Translations under genes and position numbers: made by a program
In this document: positions 18,201 to 26,286 of the stretch, one piece after another
Layout: each line of letters opens with the position of its first letter
Numbering within the stretch: the first letter of the stretch is position 1
The notes under the pieces: model-generated
What the model was told of the DNA's origin: nothing
Database searches by the model: none
What the model saw: only the letters and a program-made list of their open reading frames with translations
DNA from: Galactobacter valiniphilus
GTDB lineage: Bacteria; Actinomycetota; Actinomycetes; Actinomycetales; Micrococcaceae
Assembly (NCBI RefSeq): GCF_003575975.1
Contig: NZ_QQXK01000010.1
Coordinates: 53,039 to 117,038, forward strand
Length of the DNA stretch: 64,000 nucleotides
Direction of reading: 5' to 3'

Positions 18201-18536
18201 CGGCGGGCGGGTCACGAGGGGCAGCAGGCCGGCCTCGCGCGCGCGGCGGATGAGGTCGAAGGCGTAGGCGGAGTAGGTGCGCACCACCGGCTCGGAGAAG
18301 GTGACGCCGGAGCGCAGCGCGAGCTCGTCGCGCAGCCGTTCGGCCGCCGTGCGGCTCGGGACCAGGACGAGGATGGACTCGGCCGGGGCCCCGCCGCGCA
18401 GACGCGACATGACGAGCTCACCCGCGAGGGTGGTCTTGCCCGTGCCTGGCCCACCGATGACGACGTGCGGGCCGTGACCGGGGGCGCTCAGCGCCTCGGG
18501 AAGGCGGTGGGGCGCGGGGGCGTCGGAAGTCTTCAC
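15273..18536 (-). CDS. adnA: AdnA-like helicase-nuclease subunit
   Basis: A 1087-residue protein with Walker A GGPGTGKT (28-35) and a divergent Walker B (LIVDDLQEA). A UvrD-like C-terminal motor half (LEFDTVIIAGLQEGQWP) is followed by a PD-(D/E)XK nuclease with IDLKTG (Asp965, Lys967). Three cysteines near the end (1069, 1075, 1078) look like part of an Fe-S cluster, but the position where related nucleases usually place the first cluster Cys reads SSPLNWFV. It lies 53 bases upstream of adnB and would form the AdnAB resection machine with it. The GTG start is preceded by TGAGAT six bases upstream. Confidence 0.82.
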   Translation of the reverse strand: MKTSDAPAPHRLPEALSAPGHGPHVVIGGPGTGKTTLAGELVMSRLRGGAPAESILVLVPSRTAAERLRDELALRSGVTFSEPVVRTYSAYAFDLIRRAREAGLLPLVTRPPRLLSGPEQDALIGELLRGHAQDGGGPAWPAELGEAVGTRGFRREVREFLDRAAEHGVDAHEVQRLAAACNVPEWDAAAAFVHEYAQVSALASAEAFEPAELVALALRLLTEHPSLAAAEDERLGLLIVDDLQEATPSQHRLVHRLARGRDAVLLASPDTVVQGFRGARPDLVRQAPEAIGTDGPAPVLELTAQHRLPAPIAATARRLALRLPSPWGEVGRRWDAQPDVVPSCQPEGDTRPDAGETPAGVDVRLVAAPVHARRLVSRHVLEAHLSHGVPYDDIAVIVRSGSQVQETARALGLDGISTEVPPVETALRDESAVAPLLSMLERAAGAPGPRERGRLAALADAAAVESMLMGPYGRATSLDVRSLRQLLLAHERAAGGERSSTDLIAALLDGDPAGREGERADELASLGPVALPAYRLVLMLDAARAHLASDHTAATAVWAVWEAAGASDRWRKQALEERGLRSDRAHRDLDAVLALFQAAERFGDQFPGAGVARFIEHVRSQDLPMDSLARTGAAGGRVRVLTPAAAAGLEFDTVIIAGLQEGQWPTTGLRGQLLRSDDLVTVLEHGPDALRGASVGEKLRAVRDDELRQFLTAITRATRAVHLVAVQDEESTPSSFLELVRAPHAPEPVVSAVPRPRTLSTLTALLRRTVEEVPSEELAADAAGVLALLSLADPAVRGADPASWWGLAPLSSTDPVVPDGGQVRVSPSKVDAVLSSPLNWFVSAANGLPPADLARSLGTLVHGIAERLPAAGEEELMASLERHWHELELPENWEGNREHERAARMMTRLAQYYALVAEKDRVAVGLEQGFSVPLAPREEGGHPVKLTGSIDRVEVGEDGRPVIIDLKTGRSLPTKAEAERHPQLGTYQAAIRAGALAEFAQGEPRLTQPTEPAGAALVAIGKETVKVSILEQASVTAEDDWATGLVHDAAALMARPDFAALHEGTNFRCSLPGVCPICAEGRQVTEP

Positions 18537-18602
18537 CGCCCTATCTCATCACCCCGAGCCGACGCTTCGACCCGCGACACCCTCGGTGCGCGCTCGGTGC
18601 GC

Positions 18603-18962
18603 TCAGGCGGAGGGCTCGCGCAGCTCGTCGAGGCGGGCGAGGATCGCGTCGACCTCCTCCGGGGTGGGCTCCCAGCGCGCGCTTGGCTGCGCGCCGAGCG
18701 TCCCGTGCGGTGTCCCCTCCCGCTCCCGGTGCTCCCTGGCGCGGGCCAGCAGGGTGGGAGGCAGCGTCCCGTCGGCGCGGATCAGGCGCCACCAGGGCAA
18801 TCCGTCCGGCGCGCGGCGCATCGCCGCCGCGGGGCGCCGCGGCGTGCTCAGGCCCAGCAGCTCGGCGACGGCACCGTAGGAGGTCACCCTTCCGGCCGGC
18901 ACGGCCTCGAGGACGCGGTACACGGCCTCGTCGATGCTCTCGGGGTCGGGAAAGGCAGGCAT
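18603..18962 (-). CDS. Alkyltransferase-like protein (ATL, MGMT family)
   Basis: A 119-residue protein equivalent to the DNA-binding domain of O6-alkylguanine-DNA alkyltransferase. The helix-turn-helix region (VTSYGAVAELLG, 27-38) and the RRAPDGLPWW segment are present. The alkyl-acceptor motif PCHR reads PWWR (56-59), so Trp57 replaces the catalytic Cys. Proteins of this type bind alkylated guanine without repairing it and recruit nucleotide excision repair. Leaderless -10 box upstream. It neighbours adnA, as Rv3204 does in mycobacteria. Confidence 0.82.
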   Translation of the reverse strand: MPAFPDPESIDEAVYRVLEAVPAGRVTSYGAVAELLGLSTPRRPAAAMRRAPDGLPWWRLIRADGTLPPTLLARAREHREREGTPHGTLGAQPSARWEPTPEEVDAILARLDELREPSA

Positions 18963-18969
18963 GCCCCCC

Positions 18970-18975
18970 ACGCTA
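18970..18975 (-). promoter_or_regulatory. -10 box (TAGCGT), leaderless, for the ATL gene
   Basis: TAGCGT on the minus strand ends seven bases before the ATG at 18962. Confidence 0.45.
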
Positions 18976-19013
18976 GCGCCGCCCGGCCAGGCCCGGGTGT
19001 CGGCGCCCTGCGA

Positions 19014-19019
19014 TAACGT
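19014..19019 (+). promoter_or_regulatory. -10 box (TAACGT), leaderless, for the exonuclease gene
   Basis: TAACGT ends six bases before the ATG at 19026. Confidence 0.5.
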
Positions 19020-19025
19020 GGGGGA

Positions 19026-19781
19026 ATGGCCGAGCACGAATCCCCCTCCCAGGACGCCTTCCTCTTCGCCGGGACGGAGGGCACCCCGTGGCACGAACTG
19101 CCGCGCGCCGCCTTCGACCTGGAAACCACGGGCAAGGACCCGCGCACCGCCCGCATCGTGACCGCGTCCGTGGTGATCGTCAACGGCCGTGACGAGATGC
19201 TCCAGCATCACGAGTGGCTCGTGAACCCCGGCGTGCCCATCCCCGAGGAGGCCACGGCGGTGCACGGCATCTCCACGGCCAAGGCCCAGGCCGAGGGCCA
19301 GGACCCGGCGCAGGCCACCGCGGAAATCGCGGAGCTGCTGCGCGCCCTGCTCCAGACCATGCCCGTCATGGTCTTCAACGCCCCCTACGACTTCACGGTC
19401 CTGGAGGAGGAGTCGCGCCGCTACGGGGTGCCGAGCCTGGAGCCCTCCCCCGTCATCGATCCCCTCGTGATCGACCGCGCGGTGGACAAGTACCGCCGCG
19501 GCAAGCGCACCCTCGGCGTGATGTGCGAGCACTACGGCGTCTCGCTCGTGGACGCCCACACCTCCGCCGCCGACGCCCTCGCGACCATCGGCGTCGCCGA
19601 CGCGATCGCCCGCCGCTATCCCCGCGAGGTCCAGGTGGACCCGCTGGCCCTGCACGGCGCGCAGGTGAATTGGCAGCGCGCGTGGGCCGAGAACTTCCAG
19701 GACTACCTGCGCCGCAAGGATCCGGCGGCCACGGTGGACGCCGCCTGGCCGCGTGCTGCGTTCGGCCCCCGCGAGGACTGA
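19026..19781 (+). CDS. DnaQ-like DEDDh 3'-5' exonuclease
   Basis: A 251-residue exonuclease of the DnaQ/epsilon fold. Exo I is DLET (Asp31, Glu33), Exo II lies in NAPYDF (Asp122), and Exo III is AHTSAADA (His178, Asp183). All four acidic residues and the His of the DEDDh type are present. A stand-alone enzyme of this size could proofread or degrade DNA or RNA ends; it lacks any polymerase-binding signature that can be recognised. It is divergent from the ATL gene with 63 bases between, both with leaderless-type -10 boxes. Confidence 0.85.
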   Translation: MAEHESPSQDAFLFAGTEGTPWHELPRAAFDLETTGKDPRTARIVTASVVIVNGRDEMLQHHEWLVNPGVPIPEEATAVHGISTAKAQAEGQDPAQATAEIAELLRALLQTMPVMVFNAPYDFTVLEEESRRYGVPSLEPSPVIDPLVIDRAVDKYRRGKRTLGVMCEHYGVSLVDAHTSAADALATIGVADAIARRYPREVQVDPLALHGAQVNWQRAWAENFQDYLRRKDPAATVDAAWPRAAFGPRED

Positions 19782-20064
19782 GCCACGCCCGGGCGCCGAT
19801 CGGCGCTGGCCGAGGCGCCGGCGCTGTGACGCCGTGTGACGTTCCTCATGGCCGCCCGGGCGGCTCGGGGGACGTTGCCGCGCAACAAGTACTTCGCAAT
19901 CCTTCGGCAAGGGCCGTGCTTTTCCGCCGATCACCCCACCGATTCAGGTAATTACCCGGCGGTAGGTGCATGATCGTCGATCAAGGTGACGATTCGGTCG
20001 ATATTCTTCGGCAATGGTTCAATGGGGGCCGGTTCACCGACCCCACCCGAAGGATTGCCCACCC
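19782..20064 (+). other. Long leader region before metN
   Basis: This 283-base region contains several GC hairpins near the exonuclease stop and a more AT-rich half (about 19880-20030) that likely holds the metNI promoter. I looked for SAM-type riboswitch core elements and could not recognise one with confidence. An in-frame ATG at 20014 exists, but the GTG at 20065 fits the family start better. Confidence 0.35.
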
Positions 20065-21069
20065 GTGATCACCGTTTCCCATCTGAGCAAGGAGTTCGTC
20101 TCCGCCGGGCGCAATGTGCGCGCCCTGGACGACGTCTCGCTCTCCGTCGCCGACGCCGAGATTCACGGCATCGTCGGCCAGTCCGGCGCAGGAAAGTCGA
20201 CCCTCGTTCGCTGCCTGACGTTGCTGGAGACGCCCAGCTCGGGAACCGTGACCATCGACGGCGCCGATGTGGCGGGCCTGAGCGGAGCCGAACTGCAGAA
20301 CGCCCGCCGCAGCATCGGCCTCGTGTTCCAGCACGCCAATCTCTTCGACGCCCGCACTGCCCTCGACAACGTGGCCTACCCGCTGGAGATCGCCGGCGTG
20401 AAGCGCGCGGAGCGGCGCGCCCGCGCCGCCGAGCTCCTCGAGCTCGTGGGGCTCAAGGGCACCGAGTCCGCCTACCCGGCCCAGCTCTCCGGCGGCCAGA
20501 AGCAGCGCGTCGGCATCGCCCGCGCCCTCGCCGCCGACCCCAAGGTCCTGCTCTGCGACGAGCCGACCTCCGCGCTCGACCCGAACTCGACGGCCGAGGT
20601 CCTCCAGCTGATCCGCGACGTCCGCGATCGCCTGGGCCTGACCGTCCTCGTCATCACGCACGAGATGAGCGTCGTCAAGACGCTCTGCGACTCGGTATCC
20701 CTCCTGCAGTCCGGCACCATCGTGGAGACCGGCTCCGTCGAGAACGTCGTGGCGGCCAACGGCCAGCTCACGCGGCAGCTCGTGCCGCTTCCGGCGCTCG
20801 CCCTCACGCCCCTGCGCGCCGGCGAGACCGCCCTCGACATCCTCGCCGTCGGCGAGGCCGTCGATCGCCCGTTTGTTGCCGAGGCCTCGCGCATCGTCGG
20901 CTCTGACGTCGCCGTCCTGGCCGGCAGCATCGAGACGCTGGCCGGCGGCCGCGTGTCCCGCCTGCGCGTGGCCCTCCCGGCCGGCGCCGACGTCGCCGCC
21001 GTCAAGTCAACGTTGGTTTCCCAGGGCGCTCAGGTGAGCGATCCCGTCGTCTCGGAGGTGGCCGCATGA
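20065..21069 (+). CDS. metN: Methionine ABC importer ATP-binding protein MetN
   Basis: A 334-residue ATPase that powers uptake of D/L-methionine through MetI. Walker A is GQSGAGKST (38-46), the Q loop is VFQHANLF (87-94), the signature is LSGGQKQR (141-148) and Walker B is [13 protein letters not shown]. The C-terminal 80 residues form the NIL domain that binds methionine and gives feedback inhibition. The GTG start places the conserved ITVSHLSKEF at the N terminus, with gaagga upstream. It overlaps metI by four bases (ATGA). Confidence 0.92.
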   Translation: MITVSHLSKEFVSAGRNVRALDDVSLSVADAEIHGIVGQSGAGKSTLVRCLTLLETPSSGTVTIDGADVAGLSGAELQNARRSIGLVFQHANLFDARTALDNVAYPLEIAGVKRAERRARAAELLELVGLKGTESAYPAQLSGGQKQRVGIARALAADPKVLLCDEPTSALDPNSTAEVLQLIRDVRDRLGLTVLVITHEMSVVKTLCDSVSLLQSGTIVETGSVENVVAANGQLTRQLVPLPALALTPLRAGETALDILAVGEAVDRPFVAEASRIVGSDVAVLAGSIETLAGGRVSRLRVALPAGADVAAVKSTLVSQGAQVSDPVVSEVAA

Positions 21070-21788
21070 GCGCCGTTATCTCGGCCCTCGTCCCCACCGC
21101 CGGCGATATGTGGGAACCCCTGACCCAGCCGGCCATCTGGGGGGTCATCTGGACCGCGCTCGGCGAGACCCTGACCATGGTCTTCGTGGCGGGCGTGGCC
21201 ACCGTCATCATCGGCCTGGCCCTCGGCGTGCTGCTGTGGGCCGGCGCCCGCGGCGGCATCCTGCCCAAGTGGCTGGACGGCGTGGTCAACGTGGTCCTGT
21301 CCTGGATCATCGTGAACATCACGCGCTCGATTCCGTACGCGATCCTCATGCTGGCGTTGATCCCCTTCACGCGCCTCATCGTCGGTACCTCGCTCGGCCC
21401 CATGGCCGCGAGCGTCTCGCTCACGATCGGCACCGTCCCGTTCTTCGCCCGCCTCGTTGAGGCGGCGCTGCGCGAGGTGGATCGAGGCAAGCTGGACGCC
21501 GCGGCGGTCATGGGCTCCTCGCGCTGGCAGCTCGTGAGCAAGGTGGCCCTCCCCGAGGCCCGCCCCGCGCTCGTCGCGGCCATCACCACCACCGTCGTGA
21601 CGCTGGTTGGCTACTCGGCCATGGCCGGACTCATCGGCGGCGGCGGCCTGGGTCGCCTCGCCTACAACTACGGCTACCAGCGCTTCGAGGTCGGCATCAT
21701 GCTCGTCGTCCTCGTGATCATGATCGTGCTGGTTCAGCTCATCCAGTTCATCGGCGACCGCCTCACGCGGCTCGTCGACCACCGCTAG
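21066..21788 (+). CDS. metI: Methionine ABC importer permease MetI
   Basis: A 240-residue integral membrane protein with five or six transmembrane helices. The EAA-type coupling loop is at VDRGKLDAAAVMGSSRWQL, and the typical GLIGGGGLGRLAYNYGYQR segment is near the C terminus. It forms the homodimeric channel for MetN/MetQ. The start overlaps the metN stop. Confidence 0.93.
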   Translation: MSAVISALVPTAGDMWEPLTQPAIWGVIWTALGETLTMVFVAGVATVIIGLALGVLLWAGARGGILPKWLDGVVNVVLSWIIVNITRSIPYAILMLALIPFTRLIVGTSLGPMAASVSLTIGTVPFFARLVEAALREVDRGKLDAAAVMGSSRWQLVSKVALPEARPALVAAITTTVVTLVGYSAMAGLIGGGGLGRLAYNYGYQRFEVGIMLVVLVIMIVLVQLIQFIGDRLTRLVDHR

Positions 21789-21913
21789 GCCCCACGGCCC
21801 GGCCCCTCGTTTTCCCGGCCGCAAGCCGGGGCCGCAGCAGGTAGCCGCCAGCTGCACCACCGCCGGAGCATCGGTTCCCCCGATCCCGGCCCGTCACTCA
21901 AGGAGCACTCACC

Positions 21914-22768
21914 GTGCGCAAGAAGTTCTCGTTCGCGGCCATCGCGGCCGTGGCCGCCCTCGCCCTGTCCGCCTGCGGTGGTGGCGGTACCCCCGCCGCG
22001 TCCTCCTCCGGCTCTGCCCTGGATCCGACCAAGCCGGTCACAGTCAAGGTCGCCGCCTCGCCCATCCCGCACGCGCAGATCCTCCAGTTCGTTCAGGACA
22101 ACCTGACCAAGGATTCGGGCATCACCCTCGACATCGTCGAGATGGATGACTACATCACGCCGAACACCTCCCTGCAGGACAAGTCGGTCGACGCCAACTA
22201 CTTCCAGCACGAGCCGTACCTGAAGGCTCAGTCCGAGGAGAAGGGCTACAAGTTCGCCCACGGCGCCGGCATCCACCTGGAGCCCATCTCGGCGTACTCG
22301 GACAAGTACACCTCCGCCGCGGACCTCCCGGAGGGCTCCACCATCGCCATCACGAACGACGCCTCCAACCAGGTGCGTTCGCTGAAGGTGCTGCAGGACG
22401 CCGGCGTGCTGAACAACATCACTGACACCGACACCGCCCTGGCGATCTCCGGCGACGCCAACGCCGAGAAGAACCCCAAGAAGTTCGTCTTCAACGAGAT
22501 GAACCCCGAGGTCGTCGTGCAGCAGATCAAGGATCCTAAGGTCGCCGCCGCCATCGTCAACGGCAACTTCGTGCTCAGCGCCAAGATCGACCTGAAGCCA
22601 ATCGCCGTCGAGTCCGCCGAGAACAACCCCTACGCCAACTTCCTGGTGTGGCGCGAGGGCGAGGAGACCCCGGCGATCAAGAAGCTCGACGAGCTCCTGC
22701 ACTCCGCCGAGGTCAAGGCCTACATCGAGAAGACCTGGCCTGATAAGAACGTCATCCCGGCGTTCTGA
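21914..22768 (+). CDS. metQ: Methionine-binding lipoprotein MetQ
   Basis: A 284-residue NlpA/MetQ family substrate-binding lipoprotein with a signal peptide and lipobox LSAC (Cys about residue 20), then a Gly/Ser/Ala linker. Conserved family segments include NYFQHEPYL and the HLEPI/Y region. It captures methionine outside the membrane for MetNI. GTG start after AAGGAG. The 125-base gap after metI contains a small hairpin (21814-21830), which could let metQ be expressed at a different level. Confidence 0.92.
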   Translation: MRKKFSFAAIAAVAALALSACGGGGTPAASSSGSALDPTKPVTVKVAASPIPHAQILQFVQDNLTKDSGITLDIVEMDDYITPNTSLQDKSVDANYFQHEPYLKAQSEEKGYKFAHGAGIHLEPISAYSDKYTSAADLPEGSTIAITNDASNQVRSLKVLQDAGVLNNITDTDTALAISGDANAEKNPKKFVFNEMNPEVVVQQIKDPKVAAAIVNGNFVLSAKIDLKPIAVESAENNPYANFLVWREGEETPAIKKLDELLHSAEVKAYIEKTWPDKNVIPAF

Positions 22769-22800
22769 TCCCCTCCGCTCGACTCGAGCGGTATCAAGGC

Positions 22801-22838
22801 AAAGGGCCGGTTCCCCCGCTGGGGGAACCGGCCCTTTT
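22801..22838 (+). terminator. Strong rho-independent terminator after metQ
   Basis: A perfect 17-bp stem (22801-22817 and 22821-22837) with loop gct ends in a TTTT run. Confidence 0.92.
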
Positions 22839-22878
22839 GCGCGCCCACGTGCCGTCGGACACTCTCACCGAGCCTCCC

Positions 22879-22942
22879 CCCGATCGGAGTGCGAAATGTC
22901 GCCTTTTCGGGCGAAAACACGACATTTCGCACTCCGATCGGG
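22879..22942. repeat. Long nested palindrome (23-bp arms)
   Basis: Arms 22879-22901 and 22920-22942 are perfect inverted copies. Inside them is a second inverted pair, ttttcg (22904-22909) and cgaaaa (22912-22917). The element lies outside the neighbouring terminators, between convergent operons, and is less GC-rich than its surroundings. It could be a dispersed intergenic palindrome (REP- or MITE-like), but no second copy exists in this window. Confidence 0.85.
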
Positions 22943-23008
22943 CGGGGTCGGCGGGGTCGGCGGGGGGTCGTCGGGGTCGGCGGGGGGGTCGGCGGGGTCG
23001 GCGGGGCG
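22941..23008 (+). repeat. G-rich tandem repeat, unit GGGGTCGGC
   Basis: About seven imperfect units of nine bases directly abut the palindrome. G runs of 4-7 every few bases give G-quadruplex potential on the plus strand. It is noncoding: apparent open frames across it are low-complexity shadows. Confidence 0.85.
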
Positions 23009-23034
23009 CAGAAGGGCGGGAGGGCACAGAAAAT

Positions 23035-23075
23035 GCGGCACGACGGCGGGTGGTGGCCACCCGCAGTCGTGCCGC
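23035..23075 (-). terminator. Terminator of the heme operon
   Basis: Arms gcggcacgac (23035-23044) and gtcgtgccgc (23066-23075) enclose a second 8-bp stem (gcgggtgg/ccacccgc). On the minus strand the hairpin is followed by ATTTTCTG, after the hemL stop. Confidence 0.85.
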
Positions 23076-23102
23076 GTTCCGTGGGCCGTGCGGCCCGCCG
23101 GT

Positions 23103-24419
23103 TCAGTCCTGCGGGGCCTCGGCAGCCGCTGCCGCCGCCGCGGCGGCCGGGAGCGCCGAGACGATGCGGTCCATGGCCGCGTCGTCGTGGGCCGCGGAGA
23201 GGAACCACGCCTCGAAGACGGAGGGCGGCAGGTAGACGCCGGACTCGAGCATCGAGTGGAAGAACGGCGCGTAGCGCCAGCCCTCCTGGGCCTGGGCGTC
23301 GGCGTAGTTGTGCACGCCGGCATCCGAGGTGCCGAAGGCCACCGAGAAGAGGTTGCCCGCCACCTGGATGGAGTGGTCGACGCCGGCGGCATTGAAGGCC
23401 GCCGTGAGCTCGTCCTGCAGCTGCAAAGAGCGGGCGTCGATGTGCGCGTAGACCTCGGAGCTCGCGTGCTCCAGCGTGGCGATGCCGGCGGCCGTGGCCA
23501 CGGGGTTACCGGAGAGCGTGCCGGCCTGGTAGACCGGGCCCAGCGGGGCCAGGTGCTCCATGACCTCCTGGCGGCCGCCGATGGCAGCGGCGGGCATGCC
23601 GCCGCCGATGACCTTGCCGAAGGTGAAGAGATCGGGGACCCAGCCCTCCACGCGGCCCGTGAGGCCCCAGTAGCCGGCGTCGGAGGCGCGGAAGCCCGTG
23701 AGCACCTCGTCGATGATCAGGAGCGAGCCGTGCTGGGCCGTGATCTCGCGCAGGTAGGCGTTGAAGCCGTCCTCCGGGGCCACGACGCCCATGTTGCACG
23801 GCGCCGACTCGGCGATGACCGCGGCGATGCGCGGGCCGAACTCGGCAAACGCGGCGACGAGCGCCTCGCGGTTGTTGTACGGCAGCACGAGCGTCTCGGC
23901 CGTCACGGCGGCGGGCACACCGGCCGAGCCGGGCAGGGCCAGCGTGGCCAGGCCGGAACCGGCGGCGGCCAGCAGCGCGTCGACGTGGCCGTGGTAGTTG
24001 CCTGCAAACTTGATGACGAGGTCGCGGCCCGTGTAGCCGCGGGCCAGGCGGATGGCCGTCATGGTGGCCTCGGTGCCGGTGGACACCATGCGCACGCGCT
24101 CCACGCCGCCCATGCGGTTCGCGATGAGGCGGGCGAGCTTGGACTCGTCCGCCGTCGAGGCGCCGAAGGAGAGACCGTGGTCCACGGCGCGGTGCACGGC
24201 CTCGATGACGGCGGGGTGCGAGTGGCCCAGGAGCGCGGGGCCCCAGGACATGACGAGGTCGACGTACTGCTTGCCCTCGACGTCGGTGACGTGGGCGCCG
24301 TGGGCGTCCACGAGGAACGGCGGCACGCCGCCCACGGAGCCGAAGGCGCGCACGGGAGAGTTCACGCCGCCGGGCATGATGGCCTGGGCCGAGGCGAATT
24401 CCTGGGCGTTGGTGGTCAT
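23103..24419 (-). CDS. hemL: Glutamate-1-semialdehyde 2,1-aminomutase
   Basis: A 438-residue PLP enzyme of class III aminotransferase fold that converts glutamate-1-semialdehyde to 5-aminolevulinate. The PLP lysine is Lys269 in TFGKVIGGG, and [10 protein letters not shown] (235-244) carries the PLP-ring Asp. Other family motifs are [15 protein letters not shown] and NYHGHVD. The ATG at 24419 follows GGAAGG overlapping the hemB end; an upstream in-frame ATG at 24440 lies inside hemB. It is the last gene of the heme operon. Confidence 0.96.
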   Translation of the reverse strand: MTTNAQEFASAQAIMPGGVNSPVRAFGSVGGVPPFLVDAHGAHVTDVEGKQYVDLVMSWGPALLGHSHPAVIEAVHRAVDHGLSFGASTADESKLARLIANRMGGVERVRMVSTGTEATMTAIRLARGYTGRDLVIKFAGNYHGHVDALLAAAGSGLATLALPGSAGVPAAVTAETLVLPYNNREALVAAFAEFGPRIAAVIAESAPCNMGVVAPEDGFNAYLREITAQHGSLLIIDEVLTGFRASDAGYWGLTGRVEGWVPDLFTFGKVIGGGMPAAAIGGRQEVMEHLAPLGPVYQAGTLSGNPVATAAGIATLEHASSEVYAHIDARSLQLQDELTAAFNAAGVDHSIQVAGNLFSVAFGTSDAGVHNYADAQAQEGWRYAPFFHSMLESGVYLPPSVFEAWFLSAAHDDAAMDRIVSALPAAAAAAAAAEAPQD

Positions 24420-24421
24420 GA

Positions 24422-25402
24422 TCAGCCTTCCTTGAGCCACTGGGCGAGCTCGGCGGCCCAGTAGGTGAGCACCTGGTCGGCGCCGGCGCGGCGCAGACCC
24501 AGGACGGATTCTTCGATGGCGGCACGGCGGTCGATCCAGCCGTTCGCGGCGGCGGCCTCGATCATCGAGTACTCGCCGGAGATCTGGTAGGCGGCCACGG
24601 GCACGGGGCTCATGGCGGCGACATCGGCCAGGATGTCCATGTAGGCCATGGCGGGCTTGACCATGACGATGTCGGCGCCCTCCTCCAGGTCGAGCTCCAC
24701 CTCGAGCAGGGCCTCGCGGCGGTTGGCCGGGTCCATCTGGTAGGTGCGGCGATCGCCCTTGAGCTGGGAGTCGACGGCCTCGCGGAACGGGCCGTAGAAC
24801 GCCGAGGCGTACTTGGCGGCGTAGGCCATGATGAGCGTGTCCTGGTGGCCAGCCTCGTCCAGGGCCTGACGGATCACGGCGACCTGGCCGTCCATCATGC
24901 CGGAGGGGCCGAGCACATCGGCACCGGCCTCGGCCTGCGCCACGGCCATCCGGCCGTAGATCTCCAGGGTCGCGTCGTTGTCCACCGAGCCGTCGGCGGC
25001 GAGCACGCCGCAGTGGCCGTGATCCGTGAACTCGTCGAGGCAGACGTCGCCCATGACGAGCAGGGCGTCGCCCACTTCGGCCTTCACCTCGGCGATGGCG
25101 CGGTTGAGGATGCCGTGGGGGTCAACGGCACCGGAGCCCACGGCGTCGCGCTGCGCAGGCACGCCGAAGAGCATGATGCCGCCGAGTCCCAACTCCGCGG
25201 CGCGGGCGGCCTCGGCCTTGAGCGAATCCAGCGTGTGCTGGACGACGCCCGGCATCGAGGAGATCGGGATGTTGGCCGTGGCGCCCTCGCGGACAAACGC
25301 CGGGAGGATGAGCTGGCGCGGGGCCATGCTCGTCTCGGCGACGAGGGAGCGGATGGCGGGGGTGCGCCGCAGGCGGCGCGGGCGGTGGGTCGGGAAACTC
25401 AC
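24422..25402 (-). CDS. hemB: Delta-aminolevulinic acid dehydratase
   Basis: A 326-residue porphobilinogen synthase. Schiff-base lysines are Lys197 ([15 protein letters not shown]) and Lys249 ([10 protein letters not shown]). The metal-site segment [14 protein letters not shown] (119-132) keeps Cys121 and Cys131. GTG start after AAGGA, overlapping the hemD stop by four bases (GTGA). It condenses two 5-aminolevulinate molecules into porphobilinogen. Confidence 0.96.
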   Translation of the reverse strand: MSFPTHRPRRLRRTPAIRSLVAETSMAPRQLILPAFVREGATANIPISSMPGVVQHTLDSLKAEAARAAELGLGGIMLFGVPAQRDAVGSGAVDPHGILNRAIAEVKAEVGDALLVMGDVCLDEFTDHGHCGVLAADGSVDNDATLEIYGRMAVAQAEAGADVLGPSGMMDGQVAVIRQALDEAGHQDTLIMAYAAKYASAFYGPFREAVDSQLKGDRRTYQMDPANRREALLEVELDLEEGADIVMVKPAMAYMDILADVAAMSPVPVAAYQISGEYSMIEAAAANGWIDRRAAIEESVLGLRRAGADQVLTYWAAELAQWLKEG

Positions 25403-26286
25403 GGCTGCTTCCTTTCGGCGGCCTCTCGGGCCGCAAGGGCGCCGGCCAGGCCGGCGGGATCGGTGGTCTTGGCGACGGCGTCGACGCGCAGGCCGTGGGC
25501 CAGCGCCTCCTTGGCCGTGCGCGGGCCGATGGCGATGAAGCCCGTGGCGCTCTCGCGCCCGTCCAGGAGGACGGCCACGCGCCGGGCGGTGGAGGGGGAG
25601 GTCAGGATCGCGGCGTCGAGCGTGCCGGCCGCGAGGGCGGCCGCCAGCTCGGCGGGGCTGAGGCGTTCAAGGCCCGACGGCGCGGCCACGGCCGGCTGGC
25701 CGGGCACCGGCACGCTGAGCAAGAGCTCCGGGTCCCCCGGGGCGTCGACGGTGCGGTACGCCATGAGGTCAACGGGGCGCCAGCCCCGTTCCAGCAGGCC
25801 GTCGCGCAGCGTGGGGGCCGCGAGATCGGCGGCGGGCAACAGGACGGCGGCGAAGGCCGTGTCCTCGGGCACGGGCCACTCGGCCAGCAGGCCGCGGGCA
25901 GAATGCTCAGCGTGCGGGAGCAGATCAACGGTGACGCCGGCGGCTTCGAGGGCCCGCGCCGTGGCCTTGCCGACGGCCGCCACCTTGGTCACGGCGGACA
26001 CCTTGAGCGCGGTGTCCTGCCCCTCCCCCGCCTCGCCAGCGATGGCGACGAGGGCCCGCACAGTGCTCACGGAGGTGAAGGCGACCCACGCGAAGTGGCC
26101 CTCCGCGAGGGCCGCGAGCTGCTCCGCGAGGAACACGCGCTGTTCCGGGTCAGCCGGAAGCTCGTTGGCGATGAGCGGGCACAGGACCGGCACCGCGCCG
26201 GCTTCGACCAGGGCGTGCGCCAACGGCGCCGCCCTGTCCTCGCTGCGCAGCACGGCCACGCGCGGCCCGCCCATCGCCGTGCTCAC
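25399..26286 (-). CDS. hemD: Uroporphyrinogen-III synthase
   Basis: A 295-residue two-lobed HemD protein. Motifs include [12 protein letters not shown] (68-79), [17 protein letters not shown] and [12 protein letters not shown] in the second lobe. Sequence conservation in this family is low; assignment rests on these motifs and on its place between hemC and hemB. It closes linear hydroxymethylbilane with D-ring inversion. GTG start overlaps the hemC stop by four bases. Confidence 0.9.
   Translation of the reverse strand: MSTAMGGPRVAVLRSEDRAAPLAHALVEAGAVPVLCPLIANELPADPEQRVFLAEQLAALAEGHFAWVAFTSVSTVRALVAIAGEAGEGQDTALKVSAVTKVAAVGKATARALEAAGVTVDLLPHAEHSARGLLAEWPVPEDTAFAAVLLPAADLAAPTLRDGLLERGWRPVDLMAYRTVDAPGDPELLLSVPVPGQPAVAAPSGLERLSPAELAAALAAGTLDAAILTSPSTARRVAVLLDGRESATGFIAIGPRTAKEALAHGLRVDAVAKTTDPAGLAGALAAREAAERKQP

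Noticed and set aside
19782..20064. SAM riboswitch upstream of metN
   Set aside because: I could not identify the conserved core or a supporting stem arrangement by eye; it is reported only as an unexplained leader.
22941..23008. Possible CRISPR-like array
   Set aside because: Nine-base units are contiguous with no spacers, so it is a simple tandem repeat.
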